A stretch of DNA of 20,094 nt, from positions 1-20,094 of the forward strand of contig JBJOPY010000247.1 of assembly GCA_046050405.1 (NCBI GenBank), in the 5' to 3' direction. The DNA comes from JADKCL01 sp046050405 (lineage in GTDB: Bacteria; Bacteroidota; Bacteroidia; J057; JADKCL01). Position numbers and translations under genes: made by a program. Of the stretch, positions 1-6,401 are shown piece by piece. Position 1 is the stretch's first letter. Each line of letters begins with the position of its first letter. The notes beneath the pieces were generated by a model that was not told the DNA's origin, ran no database searches, and was given only the letters and a program-made list of their open reading frames with translations.

Positions 1-35
1 CATGCAGTGGTGATTGCCTTCTGCCCTGCCTTGGA

Positions 36-1727
36 TCAATATTTGACCAATTCATTCGGAAGATTGATCCGCAGGGAACCCATAATGTTCATGGAGGTAT
101 TATGGTTTTCCTTGCGAAACCTGCCTTCCAAATCCACATAGGCATCCAGATGGAGCAGGCGATGAGAAATCCGACCATAGAGTTGGGTGATTTTGAGCGG
201 GTCACCTTGGCCGACGGTATTGTTATAGGACTGAAAACTGGTGGTGTAAGGCTTGGAAATGTCCCCCCCGTAGTTGATGCCACCGATGTCGCGGCCTTTC
301 AAGGCAGAAGAGAAGACCACCAGGGCAGACCACCGGGCAAATGGCTGGTAGCGCAGGATCAGGTTCAGGTCATGGGCATTTGCGCCATAAGCGTAGGCAA
401 GGGGCTGTCCATAGTGCGAATAGCTTGCCGTGGGGTTGAAGTGCGAATAGGTGTAGGGGCGCACCCAGTTGTACTCTACCTGCATGTCCAGGCTGCGAAT
501 CCAGAAGGCGTTGATGTATTTCAATCCAAGCTGGTATCCAAACTTGTTTCCAACATAACCTGACCCGTTGGCACGGTTCCGGAAGTTGAGGTCGTCCAGC
601 AAGAATTGTCCGTAGTGCTGGAACCGCTTGAGTGCATTGAGCTTCCAGTGGAGGCCGAGCATGGAATTGTCGGGAGATCCCAGGGACTGTTCCACGGAGC
701 GGTAGAAGATGATCGGGTTCATGTATTCCAGCTCGAAGCCCCTGGAGATTCCGGGTAGTTTGGGCGAATAGACCACGGACTCGAAGAGTCCGACCGAGAA
801 TTGGCGCAGAGGATGGTAATTCAATTCGTGGAGGGCAGCATACTTTTTGGGGAAAGTTCCATATCCGTCAGGCTTTCCCCGGATGAAATCGGTCATCAGG
901 GCAAAGTGGTTGATGTATTCGAGCTTCCAAATCTTGGTGTTGAGGTTGAGGAAGAAATGGTCGGTGGCTTGGTCGGACAGCAGTAGGCTCTGATAGCCAT
1001 TTCCCCAAAAGGCCCTGTCCTTGCCCAACTTGAGGCGGAACTGCTTCCCAGGGCTGTAGGTGACATAGCCTCTGGCAGAGAAAAAATCGAATCCTGGATT
1101 TTTGGTGTCGGCATCGAAGACCTTGACGAAGTTTTGACCAAAAAGAACCCCCGATTCCGAATAATTGTTGCGGATGAATTGGGGAGCCTTGATCTGGTTT
1201 TCAGTGATCTCAGTGAGAAACCCAAGCCGATCCGAGATGGAACCCCGAAGCTGAACGCCACGGCTGTTGCGGTAATTGAGCAAGTTCACCCTGGACAGTA
1301 GTGTGGGGTTGAAGTCGCTTCGATCGACACCGCCAGAGAAATGGGCGATGATATTTCCATACAGGCGCACCTTGTCGCTGGTATAGCTGAAAAGGTCACG
1401 CTGGTTCATGAAAAGGTGTTTCAGGACGCCTTTCCCTTGGATCGTATTGGCAAAGTCATCGTCTGCTGCGATCCTGGTCAGCCGAAACCAATCCCGGTCC
1501 CGAATGCTCATCGTGGAGGTGTCCGTCGATGCAAAAACTTCGGAGATGCGCTTTCGGCTATAGGGCTTCGCATTCGTATGCACCGTTTCGCCCGTCAAGC
1601 CTTGGATGTCCAGCCGGTCAATGTAGTGATAGGCCTCGTGTTGCATAGGCAGGTCGGCATCCTGTGCAGCAAGCAGTGACGGAAGAATGCAGAGCATGCA
1701 GCATACAAAACCTCTCATGGACTTCAT
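36..1727 (-). CDS. Wzi/RemB-like outer-membrane beta-barrel protein (capsule assembly family)
   Basis: 563 aa. The N-terminus has a short charged stretch, a hydrophobic core (about residues 7-20) and an Ala-Ala-Gln site near 20-22, a typical secretion signal. The rest is rich in alternating aromatic and polar segments with many Tyr, Phe, Asn and Gly, as in outer-membrane barrels. A segment near residues 235-252 (KLGKDRAFWGNGYQSLLLSD) resembles the conserved core of the Wzi capsule-assembly family, which in Bacteroidota includes RemB-like surface proteins. Known Wzi binds capsule at the cell surface; a role in polysaccharide attachment or gliding is inference from family only. Met4 is an alternative start. 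It lies downstream of the paa genes on the same strand but 377 nt away, so it is probably transcribed separately. The gene is complete, ending in TGA. Confidence 0.72.
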   Translation of the reverse strand: MKSMRGFVCCMLCILPSLLAAQDADLPMQHEAYHYIDRLDIQGLTGETVHTNAKPYSRKRISEVFASTDTSTMSIRDRDWFRLTRIAADDDFANTIQGKGVLKHLFMNQRDLFSYTSDKVRLYGNIIAHFSGGVDRSDFNPTLLSRVNLLNYRNSRGVQLRGSISDRLGFLTEITENQIKAPQFIRNNYSESGVLFGQNFVKVFDADTKNPGFDFFSARGYVTYSPGKQFRLKLGKDRAFWGNGYQSLLLSDQATDHFFLNLNTKIWKLEYINHFALMTDFIRGKPDGYGTFPKKYAALHELNYHPLRQFSVGLFESVVYSPKLPGISRGFELEYMNPIIFYRSVEQSLGSPDNSMLGLHWKLNALKRFQHYGQFLLDDLNFRNRANGSGYVGNKFGYQLGLKYINAFWIRSLDMQVEYNWVRPYTYSHFNPTASYSHYGQPLAYAYGANAHDLNLILRYQPFARWSALVVFSSALKGRDIGGINYGGDISKPYTTSFQSYNNTVGQGDPLKITQLYGRISHRLLHLDAYVDLEGRFRKENHNTSMNIMGSLRINLPNELVKY

Positions 1728-2104
1728 GCCGCTAAGATATTCATTCTCGCCATGTCAAGCGCATATTCCTGCTGGGTTGGGTGGCATCGGTGCATTCCCG
1801 GATCATCCTGGGGCAGCGCACCCCATCAGGTCCGACGGGCGTGAACAACTCCCCAAAAAAGGGAGCATTCTGGGCTTAAGATTCCGCTGCTCGCCGCTTG
1901 CGGCTATTCTGGGGACAGCCAGCGTTCCCGCCGACGACGTGAACCGGGAGGGATCACTTCACAGGGTTTTCAAGGGATCGGTTCAGGTGCGAATGCTTCC
2001 CATGATGGCAGGGAGGAACGCCGTGGGACAGGAATGAATCCCGCGGCCTCCCGGCTGGGGGTTCTCTTCCGGGACACCCTATGGTTTCGGCGGTGGGAGG
2101 TTTC
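1728..2104. other. Gene-free interval between paaD and the outer-membrane barrel gene
   Basis: No convincing coding sequence on either strand. It holds a candidate promoter for the barrel gene at its left end and several short GC-rich dyads: GGGG-(7)-CCCC at about 1811-1825, GCCGC-TT-GCGGC near 1896-1907, and a CCCGG/CCGGG pair near 2049-2073 that lies just beyond the paaD stop but has no T-run. The open frame across 1687-2037 on the plus strand has no protein-like composition and covers the barrel gene's start. Confidence 0.5.
1732..1758 (-). promoter_or_regulatory. Candidate promoter of the outer-membrane barrel gene
   Basis: On the minus strand TTGACA (1758-1753) is followed 13 nt later by TATCTTAG (1739-1732), one mismatch from the Bacteroidota -7 box TAnnTTTG. 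The spacing is shorter than usual for this phylum and the box sits only 4 nt before the first ATG, so the leader would be very short or Met4 would be the true start. Tentative. Confidence 0.3.
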
Positions 2105-2587
2105 TCACAGTGGCTTGAATTGCTCGAAGGTCTCCTGGCAATTCCGGCAGTGATGCACAGCCCGGCAGGCCGTGGGTCCGAAGGGGGAGATCAGGAAGGT
2201 ATTGTTGGAGCTGCACTTGGGGCAAAGGGCATTTTGCAAAACCTCCAGGGTCAGCAGGGTGTCAATGGCCGGGGGAGGGGAGAGCCCGAAATCCTTCAAC
2301 AAGGCCATTCCCCTGGGGCTGATCATGTTGGTGGACCATGGCTCATTGTACATTACATCCACGCGGCATTCGTCCACGCCGAGGGACTTCAGCACTGAAA
2401 CGATGTTTTCCTTCATGTGATGGATGGCGGGACAGCCCGCAAAGGTTGGGATCAACTGAACGACCACCGATCCATCGGAATGCACCAACACCTCCCTGAT
2501 GATGCCGAGGTCAACAACAGAAATCACGGGAATCTCAGGATCCTTGACTTCCCCGAGTGCCTCATAGATCTCCGATCGTGTGAGCAT
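2105..2587 (-). CDS. paaD: Phenylacetyl-CoA epoxidase accessory protein PaaD (MIP18/DUF59 family)
   Basis: 160 aa from the ATG at 2587. PaaD is thought to help mature the metal centre of the PaaABC epoxidase. The MIP18 fold carries the usual DPEIP (16-20) and a PTFAGCPA block (47-54) with its conserved Cys52. A C-terminal zinc-ribbon-like module has Cys122, Cys125, Cys141, Cys147 and Cys150, as in PaaD/PaaJ rather than plain DUF59 proteins. The ATG was chosen because the family begins right at this point; it lies 2 nt past the paaC stop, and a GTG two codons upstream would overlap that stop. The frame also runs open upstream into paaC, but that part is not homologous. It is last of the four paa genes. 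Confidence 0.9.
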   Translation of the reverse strand: MLTRSEIYEALGEVKDPEIPVISVVDLGIIREVLVHSDGSVVVQLIPTFAGCPAIHHMKENIVSVLKSLGVDECRVDVMYNEPWSTNMISPRGMALLKDFGLSPPPAIDTLLTLEVLQNALCPKCSSNNTFLISPFGPTACRAVHHCRNCQETFEQFKPL

Positions 2588-2589
2588 GG

Positions 2590-3348
2590 TCACCAGACCG
2601 CCTCGGTGTCGATGGCATACACCTCGCCCATTTCCGCAAGGAGCTTGCCCAGATGCTCCGTATGATCTCCCTTTCGGCCACCATAGTGGGCATGCGGATC
2701 TGCCAACATGGGCAGTTTCAGTCCACAGTCCACGCAAAGCAGCTGAATCGTGGATTCCCATTTCGCCTGCAAGGCTGCCTCCAAGGATTGGATTCCCGCT
2801 GCTGCGATGGCTTCATCGAAGGCGGTCGGCTCGAAGAGGCCCAGCGCGATCGGATAGGCGAAATCCAATGCCGTCTGAAGTTTGTGATTCGCTTCCATGC
2901 TGGCACTTCCCAGCTGCTTCAGCCAGGTGGTCGCATGGAGGGAATGGTAGCGCTCCTCCCGCAGCAGCTTCTTGGCCAGCTCTGCCAGTGGCCTGAAACT
3001 CGACCTTGTCAAGTCCTCCAGGCGGATGCTCTCGGCAATGTCATACAGCGCGTGGCGCATCAGGCTGAATGCATAATCGCCGATCGGATACTCCACCAGC
3101 TTGCTGCAACGGAACGCATTTTCCTTGCGTCCGAACCCGATCTGATCCGGAGTGGGCTCCCCGAACAGCTCGTGCAAGATCACATAGTAGGCCTGTGCAT
3201 GGCCGATCTCATCCTGCGCCATGCTCGAGAAGGCAATGTCCTCCTCCAGGATCGGGCCGATGCCCGTCCATTCACTCTGCCGGTGCCCGAGGATCAGATC
3301 GTCGTCCCCGATCCGGTAGAGCAAGTCTTTTATCGCTTCAGCGTTCAT
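2590..3348 (-). CDS. paaC: Phenylacetyl-CoA epoxidase structural subunit PaaC
   Basis: 252 aa, close to the usual length of about 250. PaaC is a ferritin-like helical protein that pairs with PaaA and scaffolds the 1,2-epoxidation of phenylacetyl-CoA; it is not the catalytic subunit. Family features are the opening LYRIGDDDLILGHRQSEW (about 10-27), the DEIGHAQAYY helix (about 46-55) and LREERYHSLHATTWLKQLG in the middle. It starts 26 nt after paaB and ends 2 nt before paaD, consistent with a tight operon. No damage is seen. Confidence 0.93.
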   Translation of the reverse strand: MNAEAIKDLLYRIGDDDLILGHRQSEWTGIGPILEEDIAFSSMAQDEIGHAQAYYVILHELFGEPTPDQIGFGRKENAFRCSKLVEYPIGDYAFSLMRHALYDIAESIRLEDLTRSSFRPLAELAKKLLREERYHSLHATTWLKQLGSASMEANHKLQTALDFAYPIALGLFEPTAFDEAIAAAGIQSLEAALQAKWESTIQLLCVDCGLKLPMLADPHAHYGGRKGDHTEHLGKLLAEMGEVYAIDTEAVW

Positions 3349-3374
3349 TTCTGCTTTATTTTACCAAGTGGTCT

Positions 3375-3767
3375 TCAGCCCAGATCATCTCGGCGTGCTT
3401 TTCGCTCCTCGTTGAATTTCTGGATCAGATGCTTGTTTCTGTACCCGAAGGCCTCCCGATAACTCTTGTCGGTGGCGGGGTCAAACATGTCCGCGTCGTC
3501 GTAACTCGTGGCAGAGATGGCGCTGCTGCGAACGACCCAGAGATTTACGCACTTCATGCGACGTGCATACTGCTCCTTAGCAAAGATGATCGCCAAGTCG
3601 GCGGAGGGTGCGTGTACGCTGCCGACGTGAACGTGCTGTGCGCCGCGGGATGTCTGATGAAAGACCTCGTAGGTCTCCCATTGATCCAATCCTTGCTTCG
3701 GGGTGTATTCGCCCTCTGTGGGCAGGTCGGCGCGGCTGATGCGAGGGTCCAGGGAATCGAGTTTCAT
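3375..3767 (-). CDS. paaB: Phenylacetyl-CoA epoxidase subunit PaaB
   Basis: 130 aa. PaaB is a small subunit of the PaaABCE epoxidase, whose role is thought to be bridging or assembly. The recognisable core is WETYEVFHQTSRGAQHVHVG (about 30-49), then the segment ending FAKEQYARR (about 62-70) and VNLWVVRSS (about 74-82). The proteobacterial protein is about 95 aa; here extra residues lie at both the N-terminus and the charged C-terminus (KHLIQKFNEERKARRDDLG). The gene begins 11 nt after paaA and precedes paaC by 26 nt, so it is almost certainly co-transcribed. Confidence 0.93.
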   Translation of the reverse strand: MKLDSLDPRISRADLPTEGEYTPKQGLDQWETYEVFHQTSRGAQHVHVGSVHAPSADLAIIFAKEQYARRMKCVNLWVVRSSAISATSYDDADMFDPATDKSYREAFGYRNKHLIQKFNEERKARRDDLG

Positions 3768-3778
3768 GCCTTTCCGGA

Positions 3779-4774
3779 TTAAGAGAGTGGAGCCACGTAT
3801 GCGCCGCTACGGGCCTTGAGGGCATCGCGAACCCACTTGCCATTGGCCTCGGCCATGCGTCGGACGGCAATGCGTTCGGCGTTGCAGGGCCCGTTTCCAT
3901 TGATCACCTCATAAAATTCGTTCCAGTCGGGGTCGGAGAACTGCCAGATGCCTGCGGAGTCCTTGTAAAGATTCTGGTCCGGGATCTCCAGTCCCAATTC
4001 CCTGATCTTGGGGACATAGGTGTCCAGAAAGATGTTTCTCATTTCATCGTTGGTGGCCATCTTGACCTTCCAGCGGACGAGGATTTCCGTATGCTGGGAT
4101 GCCTTGTCCGGAGGGCCATGGAAGTGCATGATGGGTCTCCACCAGCGGGTGAGTGCCTCTTGGACCATTTTCCGCTGCACTGGCGTTCCAGTGGCAAGGT
4201 GGACCACCGAGTCATGCCCATATTTCAGGTGGAAGGACTCCTCGTAGCAGATCCTTTCCAATGCCCTGCAGTAGGGCCCGTAGCTTCCCTTGGCATTGAT
4301 CGTTTGGTTGACGATCGCACCGGCGTCGATCAGCCAGGCGATCACCGCCGTATCCGCCCATGTCTTGGCGGGATAGTTGAAGACGTTGCTGTATTTGCTT
4401 TTGCCGCTGATCAGGTCATTGATCATCTCCTCCCGGGATTTGCCCAGGGTTTCAGCCGCATTGTAAAGGAGCTGGCAATGGCCGGACTCGTCCTGAACCT
4501 TTGCCATCAGGGCCAGTTTCCGCCGAAAGCCAGGAGCCCTCGTGATCCACGTTCCCTCGGGCAAGGCGCCGATGATCTCGGAATGCGCGTGCTGCTCGAT
4601 CATTCGGATCAGCTGCCTCCTGTACATGAACGGCATCCAATCCTGCGGCTCGATCTTCTCCCCGCGGTCGATTTTGGCCTGAAACTCTTCCAGGCGGACG
4701 GGATCCTCGTCCTTCAGCTCTTTTCCGAAGTTGTCAAACTCTGGGACAGTCAATGCTCCGTACATAATCTTCAA
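3779..4774 (-). CDS. paaA: Phenylacetyl-CoA epoxidase catalytic subunit PaaA
   Basis: 331 aa. PaaA carries the diiron centre that epoxidises the aromatic ring of phenylacetyl-CoA, the committing step of the aerobic CoA-thioester route. Two ExxH pairs expected of a diiron ferritin-like protein are visible, E96-S-G-H99 in KVQDESGHC and E179-S-F-H182 in RICYEESFHLKYG, plus E60 and E66 in EQHAHSE. Length matches the family. The gene is preceded by an 82-nt gap after the TetR gene on the same strand. No reductase subunit (PaaE), PaaZ, PaaG or PaaK gene is in this window, so electron supply and downstream steps must be encoded elsewhere. Confidence 0.95.
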   Translation of the reverse strand: MKIMYGALTVPEFDNFGKELKDEDPVRLEEFQAKIDRGEKIEPQDWMPFMYRRQLIRMIEQHAHSEIIGALPEGTWITRAPGFRRKLALMAKVQDESGHCQLLYNAAETLGKSREEMINDLISGKSKYSNVFNYPAKTWADTAVIAWLIDAGAIVNQTINAKGSYGPYCRALERICYEESFHLKYGHDSVVHLATGTPVQRKMVQEALTRWWRPIMHFHGPPDKASQHTEILVRWKVKMATNDEMRNIFLDTYVPKIRELGLEIPDQNLYKDSAGIWQFSDPDWNEFYEVINGNGPCNAERIAVRRMAEANGKWVRDALKARSGAYVAPLS

Positions 4775-4855
4775 AAGTTAATCCTTTCACAAATACAGGT
4801 GCTGAAGGAAGGGGGTGGTGGGGTACGCATTGGGGTAACTCCCGGCCCTCATCAT

Positions 4856-5431
4856 TCAAACAGTTCTTACAAGCCCATTCAGGAGTATTCCCGCCAGGTG
4901 CCTCCCGATTTCCTCACTGGTGAGTTCCCCTTCTGGGCGGTACCAGGTATGTGTCCAGTTCAGTGCACTCAGGATGGTGCGTGTGCTGAAACCTTCGTCA
5001 TAGTTCTTGAAAAGGTTTTCCTGGATTCCTTGGCGGACGATGGCCCTGAAGATGCCCTCGTATTCATTCCGCAGCATGGCATATTCCGTGCGGCGAGGTT
5101 CGGAGATGTTCCTCCATTCCCTGAAAAAGACCGCTGCGGCATTGATATTGCGTGTGATCACCCCCACATGTGCAATGATCATGTCTGTGAGTTTCTGCTG
5201 CGTGTGGAGGTTGGACGCAGCGATCGGTTTCACGCTTTCGAAGAATTCATTGGCGCATCGGTCTGCGATCAACCATAGGATCTCCTCCTTCCCTTTATAA
5301 TGGCTGTACAGGCTGGCCGCTTCCATGCCAAGTGCCTCGGCGAGGTCGCGGACACGTGTTGCCAGATAGCCTTTTTCGTTGAAGAACTGCTCTGCAACGC
5401 TCAAAATCTGGGATTTCCTGTCTGAAACCAT
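4856..5431 (-). CDS. TetR-family regulator, probable PaaR-type regulator of the paa genes
   Basis: 191 aa from the ATG at 5431. The N-terminal helix-turn-helix is clear: ILSVAEQFFNEKGYLATRVR followed by DLAEALGMEAASLYSHYKGK. The C-terminal half is a helical ligand-binding domain without a signature I can name. A longer reading from TTG at 5464 adds 11 poorly conserved residues and would cover the candidate operator, so I prefer the ATG, which has AGGAAG upstream. TetR regulators of phenylacetate genes (PaaR) release DNA when phenylacetyl-CoA binds. That role here is inferred from position, directly upstream of paaA on the same strand, and from the operator-like sequence in front of the gene. 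Confidence 0.85.
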   Translation of the reverse strand: MVSDRKSQILSVAEQFFNEKGYLATRVRDLAEALGMEAASLYSHYKGKEEILWLIADRCANEFFESVKPIAASNLHTQQKLTDMIIAHVGVITRNINAAAVFFREWRNISEPRRTEYAMLRNEYEGIFRAIVRQGIQENLFKNYDEGFSTRTILSALNWTHTWYRPEGELTSEEIGRHLAGILLNGLVRTV

Positions 5432-5457
5432 GTTGGAGCTCGTACCCTTCTTCCTAC

Positions 5458-5471
5458 TGAACAATCGTTAG
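5458..5471 (-). promoter_or_regulatory. Candidate PaaR-type operator
   Basis: Minus strand CTAACGATTGTTCA is a pseudo-palindrome (AACgattGTT) starting 27 nt upstream of the tetR ATG. From memory, the Thermus PaaR site is close to CNAACGNNCGTTNG; this matches at all but two defined positions. It lies directly after the -7-like box, so a bound repressor would cover the transcription start. Autoregulation, and control of paa by read-through, is inference. Confidence 0.42.
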
Positions 5472-5472
5472 G

Positions 5473-5498
5473 CAAATATTCGCTTTTCGATCGTCAAA
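5473..5498 (-). promoter_or_regulatory. Candidate promoter of tetR-paa
   Basis: Minus strand TTTG (5498-5495) and AATATTTG (5480-5473), the second one mismatch from TAnnTTTG. The spacing of 14 nt is shorter than the usual roughly 19-21. Supported mainly by its position just before the operator-like dyad. Confidence 0.28.
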
Positions 5499-5671
5499 TT
5501 CAAGGTGGGCACCAAAATCATTTTTCGAGGACGGTCAGAGGCTGCATGGGCTGGAAATATGGGGCTTATGAGTGGATCCCGCTTCCGGGGGCCGATGGGA
5601 GATACATGCAGGTGTTCCCCATGGAGGGGATATCTTTTCCAGGCTGGTGCATTTCGCTTATCATTGCAGCA

Positions 5672-6250
5672 ATGAATACGGCTTGGGAATCAGATTTGGC
5701 GTCCTGCCTGGCTTGCCTTCGCGCAGGGGGGGTGATTCTTTACCCGACAGATACGATTTGGGGCTTGGGCTGCGCTCCTTCCAGCGCGGCGGCTGTTTCC
5801 AAGATTTATGACATGAAAGGGCGGGGAGCAGAGAAGAGTTTGATCTTGCTGGCATCGTCCCTGGATCAAGTTTCCCGGCTGGTGGGCGATATTCCCGATG
5901 CGGCGAGGCAGCAAATGAAGGAAGCGGGCGACCGACCGATTACGATCATTTACCCCCGGGTTCTGGGCGCGGCCTCGGCGGTCGCGGCAGCGGATGGAAG
6001 CCTGGCGATCCGCGTGACAGTAGATCCTTTTTGCAAGGCACTCATCGATGCCTTTGGGCATCCGGTCACTTCCACTTCTGCCAACCTGAGCGGCCAACCT
6101 TTCACCGGCAGTTTCGCAGACATCCATCGGAGCCTGGTCCAGAGTGCGGACTATGTGGTGCGTTGGAGGCAGGCCGAGGAAATCCATGCTGCCCCCTCGA
6201 GGATCGTGAAGTTGCTGGAGGACGGTAACGTTCAGGAGATCAGGCCATGA
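5672..6250 (+). CDS. tsaC: L-threonylcarbamoyladenylate synthase (Sua5/YciO/YrdC family)
   Basis: 192 aa from the ATG at 5672. The enzyme makes threonylcarbamoyl-AMP from threonine, bicarbonate and ATP for the t6A37 modification of ANN-decoding tRNAs. Visible motifs are PTDTIWGLGC (25-34), KGRGAEKSLILL (49-60) with the conserved basic residues, SLAIRV (110-115) and STSANLSG (134-141). The protein is a YrdC domain alone, without the extra Sua5 domain. The frame is open further upstream to 5546, but that extension is not protein-like and the family starts here. The family also includes YciO proteins of less certain role, so tsaC is a probable rather than proven assignment. The stop codon lies inside a strong hairpin arm. 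Confidence 0.85.
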   Translation: MNTAWESDLASCLACLRAGGVILYPTDTIWGLGCAPSSAAAVSKIYDMKGRGAEKSLILLASSLDQVSRLVGDIPDAARQQMKEAGDRPITIIYPRVLGAASAVAAADGSLAIRVTVDPFCKALIDAFGHPVTSTSANLSGQPFTGSFADIHRSLVQSADYVVRWRQAEEIHAAPSRIVKLLEDGNVQEIRP

Positions 6251-6307
6251 GGAGCGGTTTTCGGCGATTCTCATGGCCGTGGGCAAAAAACTATCCTGCC
6301 TTTTTTG
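6243..6307 (+). terminator. Hairpin across the tsaC stop followed by a T-run; possible terminator
   Basis: GGCCATGAG (6243-6251) and CTCATGGCC (6270-6278) form a perfect 9-bp stem that extends to 11 bp with one G-T pair, loop 14 nt. The tsaC stop TGA is inside the left arm. A second, weak A/T hairpin (CAAAAAA 6284-6290 with TTTTTTG 6301-6307) follows. The T-run is 20 nt from the strong stem, so this is not a textbook intrinsic terminator. Confidence 0.4.
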
Positions 6308-6345
6308 AATCTATGGGGTGGATATCTTAATTTTAGAGCCGAATG

Positions 6346-6353
6346 TACTTTCG
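6346..6353 (+). promoter_or_regulatory. Candidate -7 box for nuoN
   Basis: TACTTTCG, one mismatch from TAnnTTTG and a form often seen in Bacteroidota, lies 48 nt before the nuoN ATG. No clear -33 element is seen. A 6-bp GC hairpin (CGCCCC 6354-6359 / GGGGCG 6365-6370) follows at once and would form the extreme 5' end of the mRNA. Confidence 0.4.
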
Positions 6354-6401
6354 CGCCCCTTTTCGGGGCGATGATGCGTTGAAATTTCGAGCTGAGAAGG
6401 C

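Noticed and set aside
1687..2037. Plus-strand frame in the paaD-barrel gene interval
   Set aside because: It overlaps the barrel gene start and its translation lacks any coherent pattern.
2049..2073. CCCGG/CCGGG dyad beyond the paaD stop as a terminator
   Set aside because: Only a short stem, large loop and no T-run.
4091..5278. 395-codon plus-strand frame over paaA and tetR
   Set aside because: It runs across two well-supported genes in antisense and is not protein-like.
5546..5671. Upstream extension of tsaC
   Set aside because: The YrdC family starts at the ATG at 5672; the added 42 residues look like translated intergenic sequence.
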